This document shows positions 1 through 8,049 of a stretch of DNA of 64,000 bases, one piece after another; positions within the stretch are counted from its first letter, which is position 1, and each line of letters begins with the position of its first letter. The stretch comes from Psychromonas sp. SA13A (lineage in GTDB: Bacteria; Pseudomonadota; Gammaproteobacteria; Enterobacterales; Psychromonadaceae), in assembly GCF_011378715.1 (NCBI RefSeq), contig NZ_WTKU01000001.1, forward strand, positions 186,001-250,000. The letters run 5' to 3'. A model generated the notes under the pieces. The model did no database searches, was not told the DNA's origin, and saw only the letters and a program-made list of their open reading frames with translations. The position numbers and the translations under genes are program-made.

Positions 1-1105
1 TACCTGGGAAATAATCTAATGTCATGCTCGCCATATCGTCTAATTTAATCAAAGAGACTTGCGCAGCGAACACTTCAACATCGACCCAAACGGTGTCTAA
101 ATTAACGGCAGTAATCACCGTGGTAGATGGCGAAATAAACGCACCTTCGTTTACGTTTAAGTCGGTAATAGTGCCTTTCTTAGGGGCATAGATATCAATC
201 CGTTGCGCTACTTTCCTAGATTTAATCAATTGATTAATTTGCCAAGTGTTAATACCCAATACCTTTAAACGCGCTTTTGATGAACCAATTAATGCACTAC
301 GATTTAATTTAACAGCATTCAACAACGACTCTTGTGCTTTCACTAGTTCAGGCGAATAAAGTGAATACAGCTTTTGCCCTTTTTCTACTTCAATACCAAC
401 CGACTTAACGTATAACTTTTCTATCCATCCCGACACGCGACTATTGATTTGCCATAACGCATCTTGATTAGCTTGTACGCTACCTAAACTTTTAATATTT
501 AAATCAAACTTACCTTTTTTTACCGTGGCAGTACGTACGCCGAGATTGTTTTCAACAGCAGGAGAAATAGTCACAGTCCCCTCTTCGCTATTACCATTAG
601 TGTCTTCATACACAGGTACTAAATCCATGCCCATTGGTGATTGCCCCGGTTTATCTCGACGGTAATTTGCATCCATCGGTGCAACCCAGTATTTAATTTT
701 AGGTTCTGCTTTTTGCTGCTCTTCATAAACAGGCACTAAATCCATGCCCATTGGTGATTGCCCCGGCTTATCTCGACGGTAATTTGCATCCATCGGTGCA
801 ACCCAGTATTTGACTTTAGGTTCTGCTTTTTTCCCTATTTTAGGTTCCGCTTTTTGTCCTGTTTTAGGCTCTGCTTTCTTTTTTTCAGCATAAACAGGTA
901 CTAAATCCATGCCCATTGGCGATTGGCCTGGTTTATCACGACGGTAATTCGCATCCATAGGTGCAACCCAATATAGAATATCAGGCTGATCATTTGATTT
1001 TTTATCGCTCATTCCGAAATGTAATATTCCACTTTGGTTGGTAAAAAAACCAATACCAAACCCTGCTGATAATACGGCGATCAGTAATAATATAGTGCGC
1101 ATCAT
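1..1105 (-). CDS. cusB: CusB-like RND efflux periplasmic adaptor, partial (3' end outside window)
   Basis: This is the N-terminal ~368 residues of a membrane-fusion protein of a CusCBA-type Cu(I)/Ag(I) efflux pump. An N-terminal hydrophobic anchor (about residues 3-22) is followed by three near-identical heavy-metal-binding modules (YWVAPMDANYRRDKPGQSP then MGMDLVPVY), then the lipoyl/barrel-sandwich part with SRVSGWIEKLYV and the APKKGTITDLNV segment. Most CusB proteins carry at most one such metal-binding module, so the triplication is unusual. Two in-frame ATGs (1105, 1102) follow an AAGGA; the second has better spacing. It lies 7 bp after the cusC-like gene on the same strand, so they form one operon; a CusA pump gene is expected beyond the left edge. 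The frame is open to base 1. Confidence 0.88.
   Translation of the reverse strand, partial: MMRTILLLIAVLSAGFGIGFFTNQSGILHFGMSDKKSNDQPDILYWVAPMDANYRRDKPGQSPMGMDLVPVYAEKKKAEPKTGQKAEPKIGKKAEPKVKYWVAPMDANYRRDKPGQSPMGMDLVPVYEEQQKAEPKIKYWVAPMDANYRRDKPGQSPMGMDLVPVYEDTNGNSEEGTVTISPAVENNLGVRTATVKKGKFDLNIKSLGSVQANQDALWQINSRVSGWIEKLYVKSVGIEVEKGQKLYSLYSPELVKAQESLLNAVKLNRSALIGSSKARLKVLGINTWQINQLIKSRKVAQRIDIYAPKKGTITDLNVNEGAFISPSTTVITAVNLDTVWVDVEVFAAQVSLIKLDDMASMTLDYFPG
607..985 (-). repeat. Three in-frame copies of a metal-binding module inside cusB
   Basis: Three copies of a ~95-bp segment begin at 607, 724 and 889 (plus-strand coordinates). The two copies farthest from the gene start are almost identical in DNA (offset 117 bp, 39 codons). 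The copy nearest the start is offset by 165 bp because a short AEPKxGxK linker is itself repeated. Each encodes a Met-rich module with PMD and SPMGMDLVPVY. All spacings are multiples of three, so the frame is kept. High DNA identity points to recent in-frame duplication. Confidence 0.9.
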
Positions 1106-1112
1106 TTATTCC

Positions 1113-2372
1113 TTAAAATGCCTGAAAATAGCGAATGTTAGAAAGGCTTTTCAGGCCATCAAAATAGAGTTGTTGATATTCAATAGAGAGATTCAATTCA
1201 TCTATATAAGCCTGAATGACGTCAGTAAAGGGACGAGTATTTGATTGATAACTTTGCACTAAAGCCTGAGCACGTGACTTGGCTTGCTTTAATAAGCTAT
1301 TTTTATAGCGTAATTGACGTGAAGCAAGCTGCTGATAATTAACAATTTCAGCTTTAAGCTTCGCATTAAGTTGGCGTATTAAAAGGCGATGTTCAGCTTG
1401 TTTTTGACCTTTGTTATGTACTGCAGCAATCATTTGCTGATCTTGGCGTTGATCAGTAAAAATCGGCAGATCCATAGAAACAAAACCACTCAGTAAATCT
1501 GGTCGAGCGCTGCCATTATCAAACTCAGACAAACGGTGTCCATAACCTAATTCAACTTTAAAGCTGGGTTTATAATTCTGCTTTGCTAAATCAACACCGC
1601 TGCCTGCAACTAAAATATTTTGCTTTAAAGCCAAAACCTTAGGGTGTTTAGTTAATAACTGATAATGGTCTATATTACGTGTTTCACTGGCTTTGATATA
1701 AGTTAAGGTATCAGTCCAAGCAGGAGCAGTCGTTGATAATTTTTGATAAGCTAATTGTCCTATCCATTCACTTAATAAACTACGATAAGTAAGTGATTGC
1801 TGCGACAATTTAGCGAGTTTTTCATCTAATAACCCAAGTTCAATATTCGCATTAATAAGGTCTTCATTTTCGATAAGGCCTAATGAGTACTGAGACTCCA
1901 AATCTTGATAAAGGCTGCTAAATAGCTGTTTATTTTGGCTAACTAATTGAACTGATTTTTCAATAAAGAGGATGTTAAACCATAAGTCACGTACTGTTTT
2001 TTTCACTAACAAACGTCGGTCTAACCCTTGAAAAACAACTGTTTCAGACTGCAAATGAAAGCCTTTTTTAGAGATCGCTAATGAATCACCTCGACTAAAT
2101 TGCTGAGCAATCCCCACGGTTAATTGGGTCATTGCTTCATTATCGAGTGAAAAACTATCCGTTGGTAAATTGGCTACACCGAGCTTTATTGTCGGGTCAG
2201 CTAATGTTGCACTGCTATTTCCCTTTGCAATTAATGAAGCTTGTTGAGCTTGATAAACTTGTTGTCCAGGATCATCTTGTAATGCGACCCGTTGTGCTTG
2301 TTGTAACGACAACGCAGAAACATGCAATGTAACAACTGTGCTTAACAGCACAGCTAGATTAAAGATTTTCAT
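1113..2372 (-). CDS. cusC: TolC/CusC-family outer-membrane efflux protein
   Basis: This 419-residue protein would be the outer-membrane channel of the RND copper/silver pump whose adaptor is the next gene. It begins with a signal peptide (MKIFNLAVLLSTVVTLHVSA) followed by LSLQQAQRVALQDDPG, the usual start of the outer-membrane-efflux repeat. The rest is long helical, Gln/Ala/Leu-rich sequence with two tandem halves, as in TolC proteins. It lacks an obvious lipobox Cys, unlike E. coli CusC, and is slightly short for the family. The gene lies between the small Met/Cys-rich gene and cusB on the same strand. Family assignment is firm; the copper role rests on the neighbours. Confidence 0.85.
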   Translation of the reverse strand: MKIFNLAVLLSTVVTLHVSALSLQQAQRVALQDDPGQQVYQAQQASLIAKGNSSATLADPTIKLGVANLPTDSFSLDNEAMTQLTVGIAQQFSRGDSLAISKKGFHLQSETVVFQGLDRRLLVKKTVRDLWFNILFIEKSVQLVSQNKQLFSSLYQDLESQYSLGLIENEDLINANIELGLLDEKLAKLSQQSLTYRSLLSEWIGQLAYQKLSTTAPAWTDTLTYIKASETRNIDHYQLLTKHPKVLALKQNILVAGSGVDLAKQNYKPSFKVELGYGHRLSEFDNGSARPDLLSGFVSMDLPIFTDQRQDQQMIAAVHNKGQKQAEHRLLIRQLNAKLKAEIVNYQQLASRQLRYKNSLLKQAKSRAQALVQSYQSNTRPFTDVIQAYIDELNLSIEYQQLYFDGLKSLSNIRYFQAF

Positions 2373-2468
2373 CTATTTTCCTTTTATCCAGTTAATGGAT
2401 AACTAATTAATCTTTTAAAATACTGAAATGCGCCATCTCAAAAAATAGAGAGATCACGGCTCAAAAGA

Positions 2469-2816
2469 TTAACTAAATAAAGGAGGACGATAGAGGCTTT
2501 TAGGAAGAGAGGACAGAATAGACAGCTTTAACGCAGGATAATTAAGTCGATTATAAGTAAAAGAGAGCAGTGGTGTATTTTCGATAAAATGCGTAATAGA
2601 AACAACATTCATCATCTCGCAGTTATCATTGCAATCTTGCATGCTCATATTAGTAGCCATATTCATATTTGAGCAATCTAAATGACTCATCATCATGACT
2701 TTGCAATGCATTGTTGTTTGTATCTCATCTTCTACCAACGACACAGAGGCCATCACTTTTTGCATAAAAGTGACTTGGATAGTAATCATTAAAAGTATTG
2801 TGATGAGTTTTTTCAT
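2469..2816 (-). CDS. Small secreted Met/Cys/His-rich protein, probable metal binding
   Basis: This 115-residue protein has a signal peptide (about residues 1-23) and then a short region dense in Met, Cys, His and Asp (MHCKVMMMSHLDCSNMNM, later MQDCNDNCEMM). Such clusters bind Cu(I)/Ag(I). The C-terminal 45 residues have no recognisable motif. It is the first gene of the minus-strand set that continues into cusC and cusB, with 96 bp to the next gene, which fits a periplasmic metal-binding or metal-responsive accessory protein. I do not recognise a named family; function is inferred from composition and position. No clear Shine-Dalgarno sequence is visible before the ATG. Confidence 0.65.
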   Translation of the reverse strand: MKKLITILLMITIQVTFMQKVMASVSLVEDEIQTTMHCKVMMMSHLDCSNMNMATNMSMQDCNDNCEMMNVVSITHFIENTPLLSFTYNRLNYPALKLSILSSLPKSLYRPPLFS

Positions 2817-2878
2817 TAACTAAACATTAATATTGATGAATAAATGGATAAATGGATAAACATAGTAACCGATTAACT

Positions 2879-2934
2879 AGAGACTAATAATTAGAGACTA
2901 ATAATTAGAGATTAATAACTAGAGATTAATAATT
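2879..2934. repeat. Four tandem copies of a 14-bp unit
   Basis: Units of the form agaga(c/t)taataa(t/c)t run head to tail at 2879, 2893, 2907 and 2921. They lie in the divergent region between the copper genes (minus) and the outer-membrane protein gene (plus). A shorter 8-bp repeat (taaatgga twice) sits just upstream near 2841-2857. Confidence 0.9.
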
Positions 2935-3093
2935 CACAAACTAAGAATAAAGTCTCCCCCTAGGGAAAGGTCAAATAAAAGATAACACACATTGTTAAAA
3001 AATTTTAATTTAGAAATAACCTGCTCATTTAATAATCAAAAAGCACTTAGATTAGTATAAACTTAAAGCTCCACTTCATTTGATAAAGGGTTA

Positions 3094-3621
3094 ATGATGA
3101 AATTAATACGTATAACGCCATCCCTACTCTACTCACCATTACAGGTACTCTTAATTGCCTCGTGCATTTCTTTTTTCTTTAATAACAGCGCACATTCAGC
3201 GTCATTATTTGCTGGCAGTAAGTCAGTATCAATAAAGTTAGGTACGGCTTCTAGCGGTAATCAAAACTATACGGTTGCCGGTGCCTCGTTACAATACTTT
3301 GCATTGGATAACCTAGCCATAGGCGGTGGTTATGAGTATTGGTTCTCTGGGTCGCCCACTATTTCAAAAGCATCTTTACATTCCACCTATTATTTTTCAT
3401 TAGACCAACACATTAAACCTTATTTAGGTGTGTTATATAGCCATTATTTTGTTGAAGATAGATCTGATATTGATGCTTACGGTTACCGACTTGGTGTTTC
3501 TTATATTAAATCACCAATGATATTAAGCGCAGGTATCAAGCAAGAAAAATACATTTCCAACAACCCTGTCTATTTTGATGAAGATCCACAATTAGAGTTT
3601 ATGGTTGGTTTTTCTTTTTAA
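3094..3621 (+). CDS. Small outer-membrane beta-barrel protein
   Basis: This 175-residue protein has a long signal sequence (cleavage probably after SAHSA, near residue 36) and then alternating hydrophobic/polar strands with aromatic girdle residues. It ends in Phe (FMVGFSF), the usual C-terminal signature for BAM-dependent outer-membrane insertion. Segments such as LAIGGGYEYWF and YLGVLYSHYF look like OmpW- or porin-like small barrels. The start follows AAAGGG with good spacing. It stands alone, divergent from the copper genes. I cannot name the ligand or role. Confidence 0.7.
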   Translation: MMKLIRITPSLLYSPLQVLLIASCISFFFNNSAHSASLFAGSKSVSIKLGTASSGNQNYTVAGASLQYFALDNLAIGGGYEYWFSGSPTISKASLHSTYYFSLDQHIKPYLGVLYSHYFVEDRSDIDAYGYRLGVSYIKSPMILSAGIKQEKYISNNPVYFDEDPQLEFMVGFSF

Positions 3622-3792
3622 GCTAAATAAAACGCTAATCAAGAGTGACACAATATAGATCTAAGCATCAAAAAACAGGCCTGGAATAAGAGAAAATTAT
3701 CATTGAATGCGGCTATTAAGTATTAGCAGTATTCAATGATTTTTTAATTGTGGTCAGGTATAAATTCGAAAAGCTTAATGAATACTTTAACC

Positions 3793-4070
3793 ATACCCGT
3801 TACCAATCAAGATGTATTATTCAGCCGCTAACTAGGGCAGTAAGACAAGGCCGAACATGATGACAATGGCCAGTCCTTATCGAATGTTACAACGCAGTAT
3901 TGGTGTTCGAGTAGGTGACTCGCTAGGCAAGCCGTGAGCCAAGCATTTTAGCTTCTGTTATAAAATGGACATAAAGTTTCGATTTAATCCGTTAAATCTT
4001 TACCTTTATGCCTAGTATCTATCCATTTCACGGCTTTTTGATTTTTGCACTTTGAATGGTGACGGGTATA
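3793..4070. repeat. MITE-like element with terminal inverted repeats
   Basis: The left end (ATACCCGTTACCAATCAA, 3793-3810) is an inverted copy, with two mismatches, of the right end (TTGAATGGTGACGGGTAT, ending near 4069). The ~278 bp between them has no ORF. The right end recurs at 15448-15473 beside another non-coding segment, so it is dispersed. A non-autonomous mobile element is the simplest reading; no transposase is visible. Confidence 0.6.
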
Positions 4071-4082
4071 AGATCAGTAGAC

Positions 4083-4110
4083 TTTCAGTTTGTCTTCAGA
4101 CTCCCTTAAG
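4083..4110 (+). promoter_or_regulatory. Candidate response-regulator (PmrA-type) box of eptA
   Basis: Three hexamers, TTTCAG, CTTCAG and CTTAAG, start at 4083, 4094 and 4105, each separated by exactly 5 bases. PmrA/BasR boxes are direct hexamers of the YTTAAK type with N5 spacing. A possible -10 (TAACAT, 4121-4126) places the box over the -35 region. The cognate regulator could be the OmpR-type protein encoded downstream of eptA. Confidence 0.55.
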
Positions 4111-4157
4111 TCTTGGCACATAACATATCCATATTCTCCTAGAATATGGATTTAAAA

Positions 4158-5801
4158 ATGAAAAATGATGTACTTAAAAAGATTGGGTTATCGACTCAAT
4201 TTTCATTAAATGTAAACCTTGTCGTTATCTTACTCGCAAGCTATTTTGCAATCGTACTAAACCACCCTATTATTCAAAAGGTTTATCAATTATCGGCATA
4301 TGATTTGCCACTATATTTAATAAGTCACCTTTTATTAATCTGTGCTTTTGTGATTATTTTTACACTGTTAGCTTGGCCTTATTTATTTAAAATAATAGTG
4401 ATCCCATTAATATTAACCTCTGCATTGGCTTTTTATGCGAGTGCTACATATAACATCATGTTTGATTACACCATGATGGAAAATATTTTTGAAACAAATA
4501 GCGGAGAAGCATTTTCATATTTAAATTTAAGTGCCGTTTTATTTTTCATTTTACTTGGAGTGCTCCCTGCTTTTTTACTGTTAAAAGTAAAAATAACTTA
4601 TAACAACAGCGTGCTTAAAACTTTATTCTTAAAAGCCGCTTTATTGATTGGAATGGTTAGTATTATTGCGTTAATTGCTGTTTTTTATTATAAAGATTAT
4701 GCATCAATAGGTCGTAATAACAGTTATTTGAACAAGATGATTAATCCGGCTCATGTTTATAATACATTCAAATATGTTAAGAAAAATTACTTAAATAAAC
4801 CCATTGCCTACTCAAAATTAGGGCAAGACGCCAAGCTTGTTCCAGCTACTAATAACAAGCCTACCTTAATGGTTTTTGTTGTCGGAGAAACAGCCCGAGC
4901 GCAAAATATTGCTTACAATGGTTATACGCGCAATACCAACCCTTATACGCAGAAGATGGGCATTATTTCATTTCAACATGTCACCACTTGTGGTACTGCT
5001 ACTGCAGTGTCATTACCTTGTTTATTTTCAAATATGAGTCGTTCAGAATACAAAAAAGAACGAGCGATAAGCCAAGATAATGTATTAGATGTATTAACTT
5101 ATGCCGGTGTACAGGTAAAATGGTTAGATAATGATGGCGGCGATAAACAAGTTGCACAAAATTTAGTAAAATTAGAGGTTAATAAAGCAGACAATAGCGA
5201 TTTGTGTAATAAACATAGCTGTTACGACCAAGTCTTATTACGCCAGCTTCCAGGGCTAATAGAGCAAGAGCCACAGCAGAATAAGCTATTTGCATTACAT
5301 TTAATCGGTAGCCACGGCCCTACTTATTATCAACGCTACCCGCAGGATAAAGCTTTATTTAAACCAACTTGTGAGCGTAGTGATATTGAGAATTGCAGTG
5401 ACCAAGAGATTGTAAATGTTTATGATAATACTATTGCCTATACCGATTTTATATTGGCTGAAACCATTACCATGCTAAAGCAGTATCAAGACACTTACAA
5501 TGTTGCACTTTTTTACCTTTCGGACCATGGGGAATCGTTAGGTGAAAATGGTTTATATTTGCATGGAACGCCTTATGTTGTCGCGCCCGATGAGCAAACT
5601 CATGTACCTTGGTTTATGTGGGCAACGGATGATTACTTTACCAATCAAGGCATCAATAAAAACTGTCTTGAAAAACGAGCACACAATGATGCCGTATCAC
5701 ATGACAACCTATTTCATACCTTATTAGGTTTTTATGGTGTTAGTACCAAGCAAAGGCAAAGTGCATTAGATATTACTAACACCTGTAAAGTAAGCACTTA
5801 G
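4158..5801 (+). CDS. eptA: Lipid A phosphoethanolamine transferase (EptA/MCR family)
   Basis: This inner-membrane enzyme transfers phosphoethanolamine to lipid A phosphates, lowering surface charge and polymyxin binding. The N-terminal ~190 residues hold about five membrane helices; the periplasmic alkaline-phosphatase-fold domain follows. Visible motifs are VGETARAQNIAYNGY (catalytic Thr), paired Cys such as TTCGTATAVSLPC and LCNKHSC, and SDHGESLGENGLYLHG for zinc binding. Length (547-551 residues) matches the family. An upstream in-frame ATG at 4146 lies inside an inverted repeat; the ATG at 4158 has a GGA at good distance and is preferred. An OmpR/HK pair follows on the same strand, the same arrangement as eptA-basRS in enterics. 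Confidence 0.93.
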   Translation: MKNDVLKKIGLSTQFSLNVNLVVILLASYFAIVLNHPIIQKVYQLSAYDLPLYLISHLLLICAFVIIFTLLAWPYLFKIIVIPLILTSALAFYASATYNIMFDYTMMENIFETNSGEAFSYLNLSAVLFFILLGVLPAFLLLKVKITYNNSVLKTLFLKAALLIGMVSIIALIAVFYYKDYASIGRNNSYLNKMINPAHVYNTFKYVKKNYLNKPIAYSKLGQDAKLVPATNNKPTLMVFVVGETARAQNIAYNGYTRNTNPYTQKMGIISFQHVTTCGTATAVSLPCLFSNMSRSEYKKERAISQDNVLDVLTYAGVQVKWLDNDGGDKQVAQNLVKLEVNKADNSDLCNKHSCYDQVLLRQLPGLIEQEPQQNKLFALHLIGSHGPTYYQRYPQDKALFKPTCERSDIENCSDQEIVNVYDNTIAYTDFILAETITMLKQYQDTYNVALFYLSDHGESLGENGLYLHGTPYVVAPDEQTHVPWFMWATDDYFTNQGINKNCLEKRAHNDAVSHDNLFHTLLGFYGVSTKQRQSALDITNTCKVST

Positions 5802-5858
5802 TCATTGTCCAGCACTAGAAATAGTAACTAACAGCAATAATTAGTATAGAGATTTGAA

Positions 5859-6536
5859 ATGAAAATTTTAGTAATAGAAGATTCTCAACATTTACGCAGA
5901 AGCTTAATTGTTGGTTTGAGCAATTTAGGCTTCACTGTTGAAGCTACAGGCGACGGTAGTGAAGGTTTAAACCTCGCTCTTTATAATCCCTATGATCTTA
6001 TTATTTTAGACCTCATGCTGCCAAATATCGACGGCATGACCATACTTAAAACCCTGCGCCAAGAAAATATACACAGCAAGGTAATTATTCTGTCTGCACG
6101 AGTCACCGTGGATGACCGCGTTAATGGTTTATTGGCAGGCGCCGATGATTACTTAGTTAAACCTTTCTCATTTGATGAACTGCATGCACGTATCATGAGT
6201 ATTCAAAAAAGAGGCGAAATCTCGCACTTTAACAATGTTATTAGACAAGATGATTTTGTTCTCGATACTCAACAAAAAAGTTTTGCTTACCAAAATAGTC
6301 CAATTGACCTGACTAAAAATGAGTTTAAAATTATTGAAGCTATTTTTAGTGCTAAAGGCAATATAGTTAGCACCAGTAAAATAAGTGAAGCAGTCGTTGG
6401 GCATTTTGATGAGTTATCTAAAAATAGTATCGAGGCGCACTTATCATCGGTAAGGCGAAAAACTAAGTTGCTTGGTGGTGTACTCCCGATCAAAAATAAA
6501 CGTGGCTTTGGTTACTTATTAGAGCAAACAGAATGA
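5859..6536 (+). CDS. OmpR/PhoB-family response regulator
   Basis: This 225-residue DNA-binding regulator has an N-terminal receiver domain (acidic pair E7 D8, phospho-acceptor D51 in LDLMLPNIDG, conserved LSAR and KPF) and a C-terminal winged helix (about 130-222, ending KNKRGFGYLL). It probably controls eptA just upstream, as PmrA/BasR does in enterics; 11-bp-spaced half-sites before eptA support this. Its stop codon overlaps the start of the kinase gene (ATGA), so the two are translationally coupled. Whether it is a true PmrA orthologue or closer to QseB/VprA types cannot be decided by eye. Confidence 0.9.
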   Translation: MKILVIEDSQHLRRSLIVGLSNLGFTVEATGDGSEGLNLALYNPYDLIILDLMLPNIDGMTILKTLRQENIHSKVIILSARVTVDDRVNGLLAGADDYLVKPFSFDELHARIMSIQKRGEISHFNNVIRQDDFVLDTQQKSFAYQNSPIDLTKNEFKIIEAIFSAKGNIVSTSKISEAVVGHFDELSKNSIEAHLSSVRRKTKLLGGVLPIKNKRGFGYLLEQTE

Positions 6537-7960
6537 AATCAATAAAAAAAGATATTGTTCGCGCGATCACTATCATTCCAGCGATCATATTATTTAGCAT
6601 TTTTATTGCTATCGATATTGTCTTAGATGATTGGGTAAAAGATAAATTTGATGAGAGTTTAACCACTAAATCTAACTACCTAAAAACATTGGTAGAAGTA
6701 AATAAAAATGGTGTCGAGTTTGACTTTTCCGATGAGTTTATGCCGGAATTTTCAAACCCAAAAAAATCTCAATATTTTCAATTATGGGTTGATGAGAAAC
6801 CCTTTGAAAGATCGCGCTCTTTACGCGCCTTTCCGGAAGAGCAATTAGTCAAACAAGCTCTGCCGATTAATAGCTCAAAAATGATTGATGTTGAATTACC
6901 CGATGGTCGTTCAGGTCGCGCCATAATGAGCTACTTTCACCCACAGGTTCCTAAACGTTTACGGAATACCGTTGCGCCTTTTCAACACACTGCTTTTTTT
7001 ACAGTCACTGTCTCCGATGAAGACTTTTCTCAGGCTTTACTTGTACTTGATATTCTCTTTTGGTTATTGTTCTTTACGTTAATCATCGGTATTCGTTATT
7101 TGGTCATTGCGCAGATAGATAAAGGGTTAAAACCTCTGATTTCACTAAATGATGAAATAGCTCACTTAAAAATAGATAAAGCAACATCGTCGTTGTCTAA
7201 AATCCCTAATGAACATATTGAAATAGCACCTATTCGAGCAGAATTATTACGTTTTATTGAGTTTTCACAACAAACATTGCAGGAAGAGAAACGTTTATCT
7301 GCGGATATTGCGCATGAACTTAAAACGCCTATTGCGGAGATTATTAGCCTCAGCGAACTACATATACAATACCCTGATGATCATCGAATTTCAGACAGTT
7401 ACTCACAGGATATGTTGTCCATCGCACAACGCATGAAGCATATCGTTAATAACTTGATGATGTTAAACCAAAGCGATCAATATTTACTCAAACAGCAGAA
7501 CGAAGATATTGTGTTATTCCAGCAGATCAATGAAATTATTACGACCATTGAAAGTACCAATCAAGGTGCTTTAGATAGGATCAAGCTCACTAATTTATTA
7601 AATAAATCATCAGTTAATTTAGATGTGATTAGCTTTAATATTATTACCTCAAACTTAATAAACAATGCGCTATTTTACAGCCCATCTCAATCAACGGTTG
7701 ATTTAACTATAACTAAACAAGATGACCATAGAATATATATAATTATACAAAACAAATTAATACAGCCGATTTCTCCAGAGCAATTACAGCAGCTGTTTAA
7801 GCCTCTCTATCAAATAGATTCTGCGCGCACTGAAAATCAACATTATGGTTTGGGATTAGCGATTGTGAAAAAATTGTGTTTACTGAACAATTACACCATC
7901 GAAGTCACGCAACCAGACCAAGAAACAATCCAGTTCACACTTGGACTTAATAAAATCTAA
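6533..7960 (+). CDS. Sensor histidine kinase paired with the eptA-linked regulator
   Basis: This 475-residue membrane kinase has one helix at residues ~10-30, a periplasmic domain of about 140 residues, a second helix at ~172-192, a HAMP-like linker, the HisKA box SADIAHELKTPIAE with H261, and a C-terminal ATPase domain (N-box NLINNALFYSP, G-box HYGLGLAIVKKL). The periplasmic part is much larger than in enteric PmrB and resembles QseC/TctE-type sensors. The signal could be metals, pH or cationic peptides; the sequence does not tell. It overlaps the regulator gene by 4 bases. Confidence 0.9.
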   Translation: MKSIKKDIVRAITIIPAIILFSIFIAIDIVLDDWVKDKFDESLTTKSNYLKTLVEVNKNGVEFDFSDEFMPEFSNPKKSQYFQLWVDEKPFERSRSLRAFPEEQLVKQALPINSSKMIDVELPDGRSGRAIMSYFHPQVPKRLRNTVAPFQHTAFFTVTVSDEDFSQALLVLDILFWLLFFTLIIGIRYLVIAQIDKGLKPLISLNDEIAHLKIDKATSSLSKIPNEHIEIAPIRAELLRFIEFSQQTLQEEKRLSADIAHELKTPIAEIISLSELHIQYPDDHRISDSYSQDMLSIAQRMKHIVNNLMMLNQSDQYLLKQQNEDIVLFQQINEIITTIESTNQGALDRIKLTNLLNKSSVNLDVISFNIITSNLINNALFYSPSQSTVDLTITKQDDHRIYIIIQNKLIQPISPEQLQQLFKPLYQIDSARTENQHYGLGLAIVKKLCLLNNYTIEVTQPDQETIQFTLGLNKI

Positions 7961-8049
7961 ATTTATTTTATGGCCATTTTCACTTAACTGCTTTGTATAA
8001 AACAGGAGTAAGTTGCTACAAAAAATGGCGATAAAAGCTCAAACTATTT

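Larger units (their letters stand above)
3622..4157. other. Intergenic region before eptA
   Basis: No convincing gene lies here. It contains a MITE-like repeat (3793-4070), a set of OmpR-family half-sites (4083-4110), and an inverted repeat with 10-bp arms and a 3-base spacer (4128-4150) that overlaps the first possible ATG of eptA. Confidence 0.7.
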
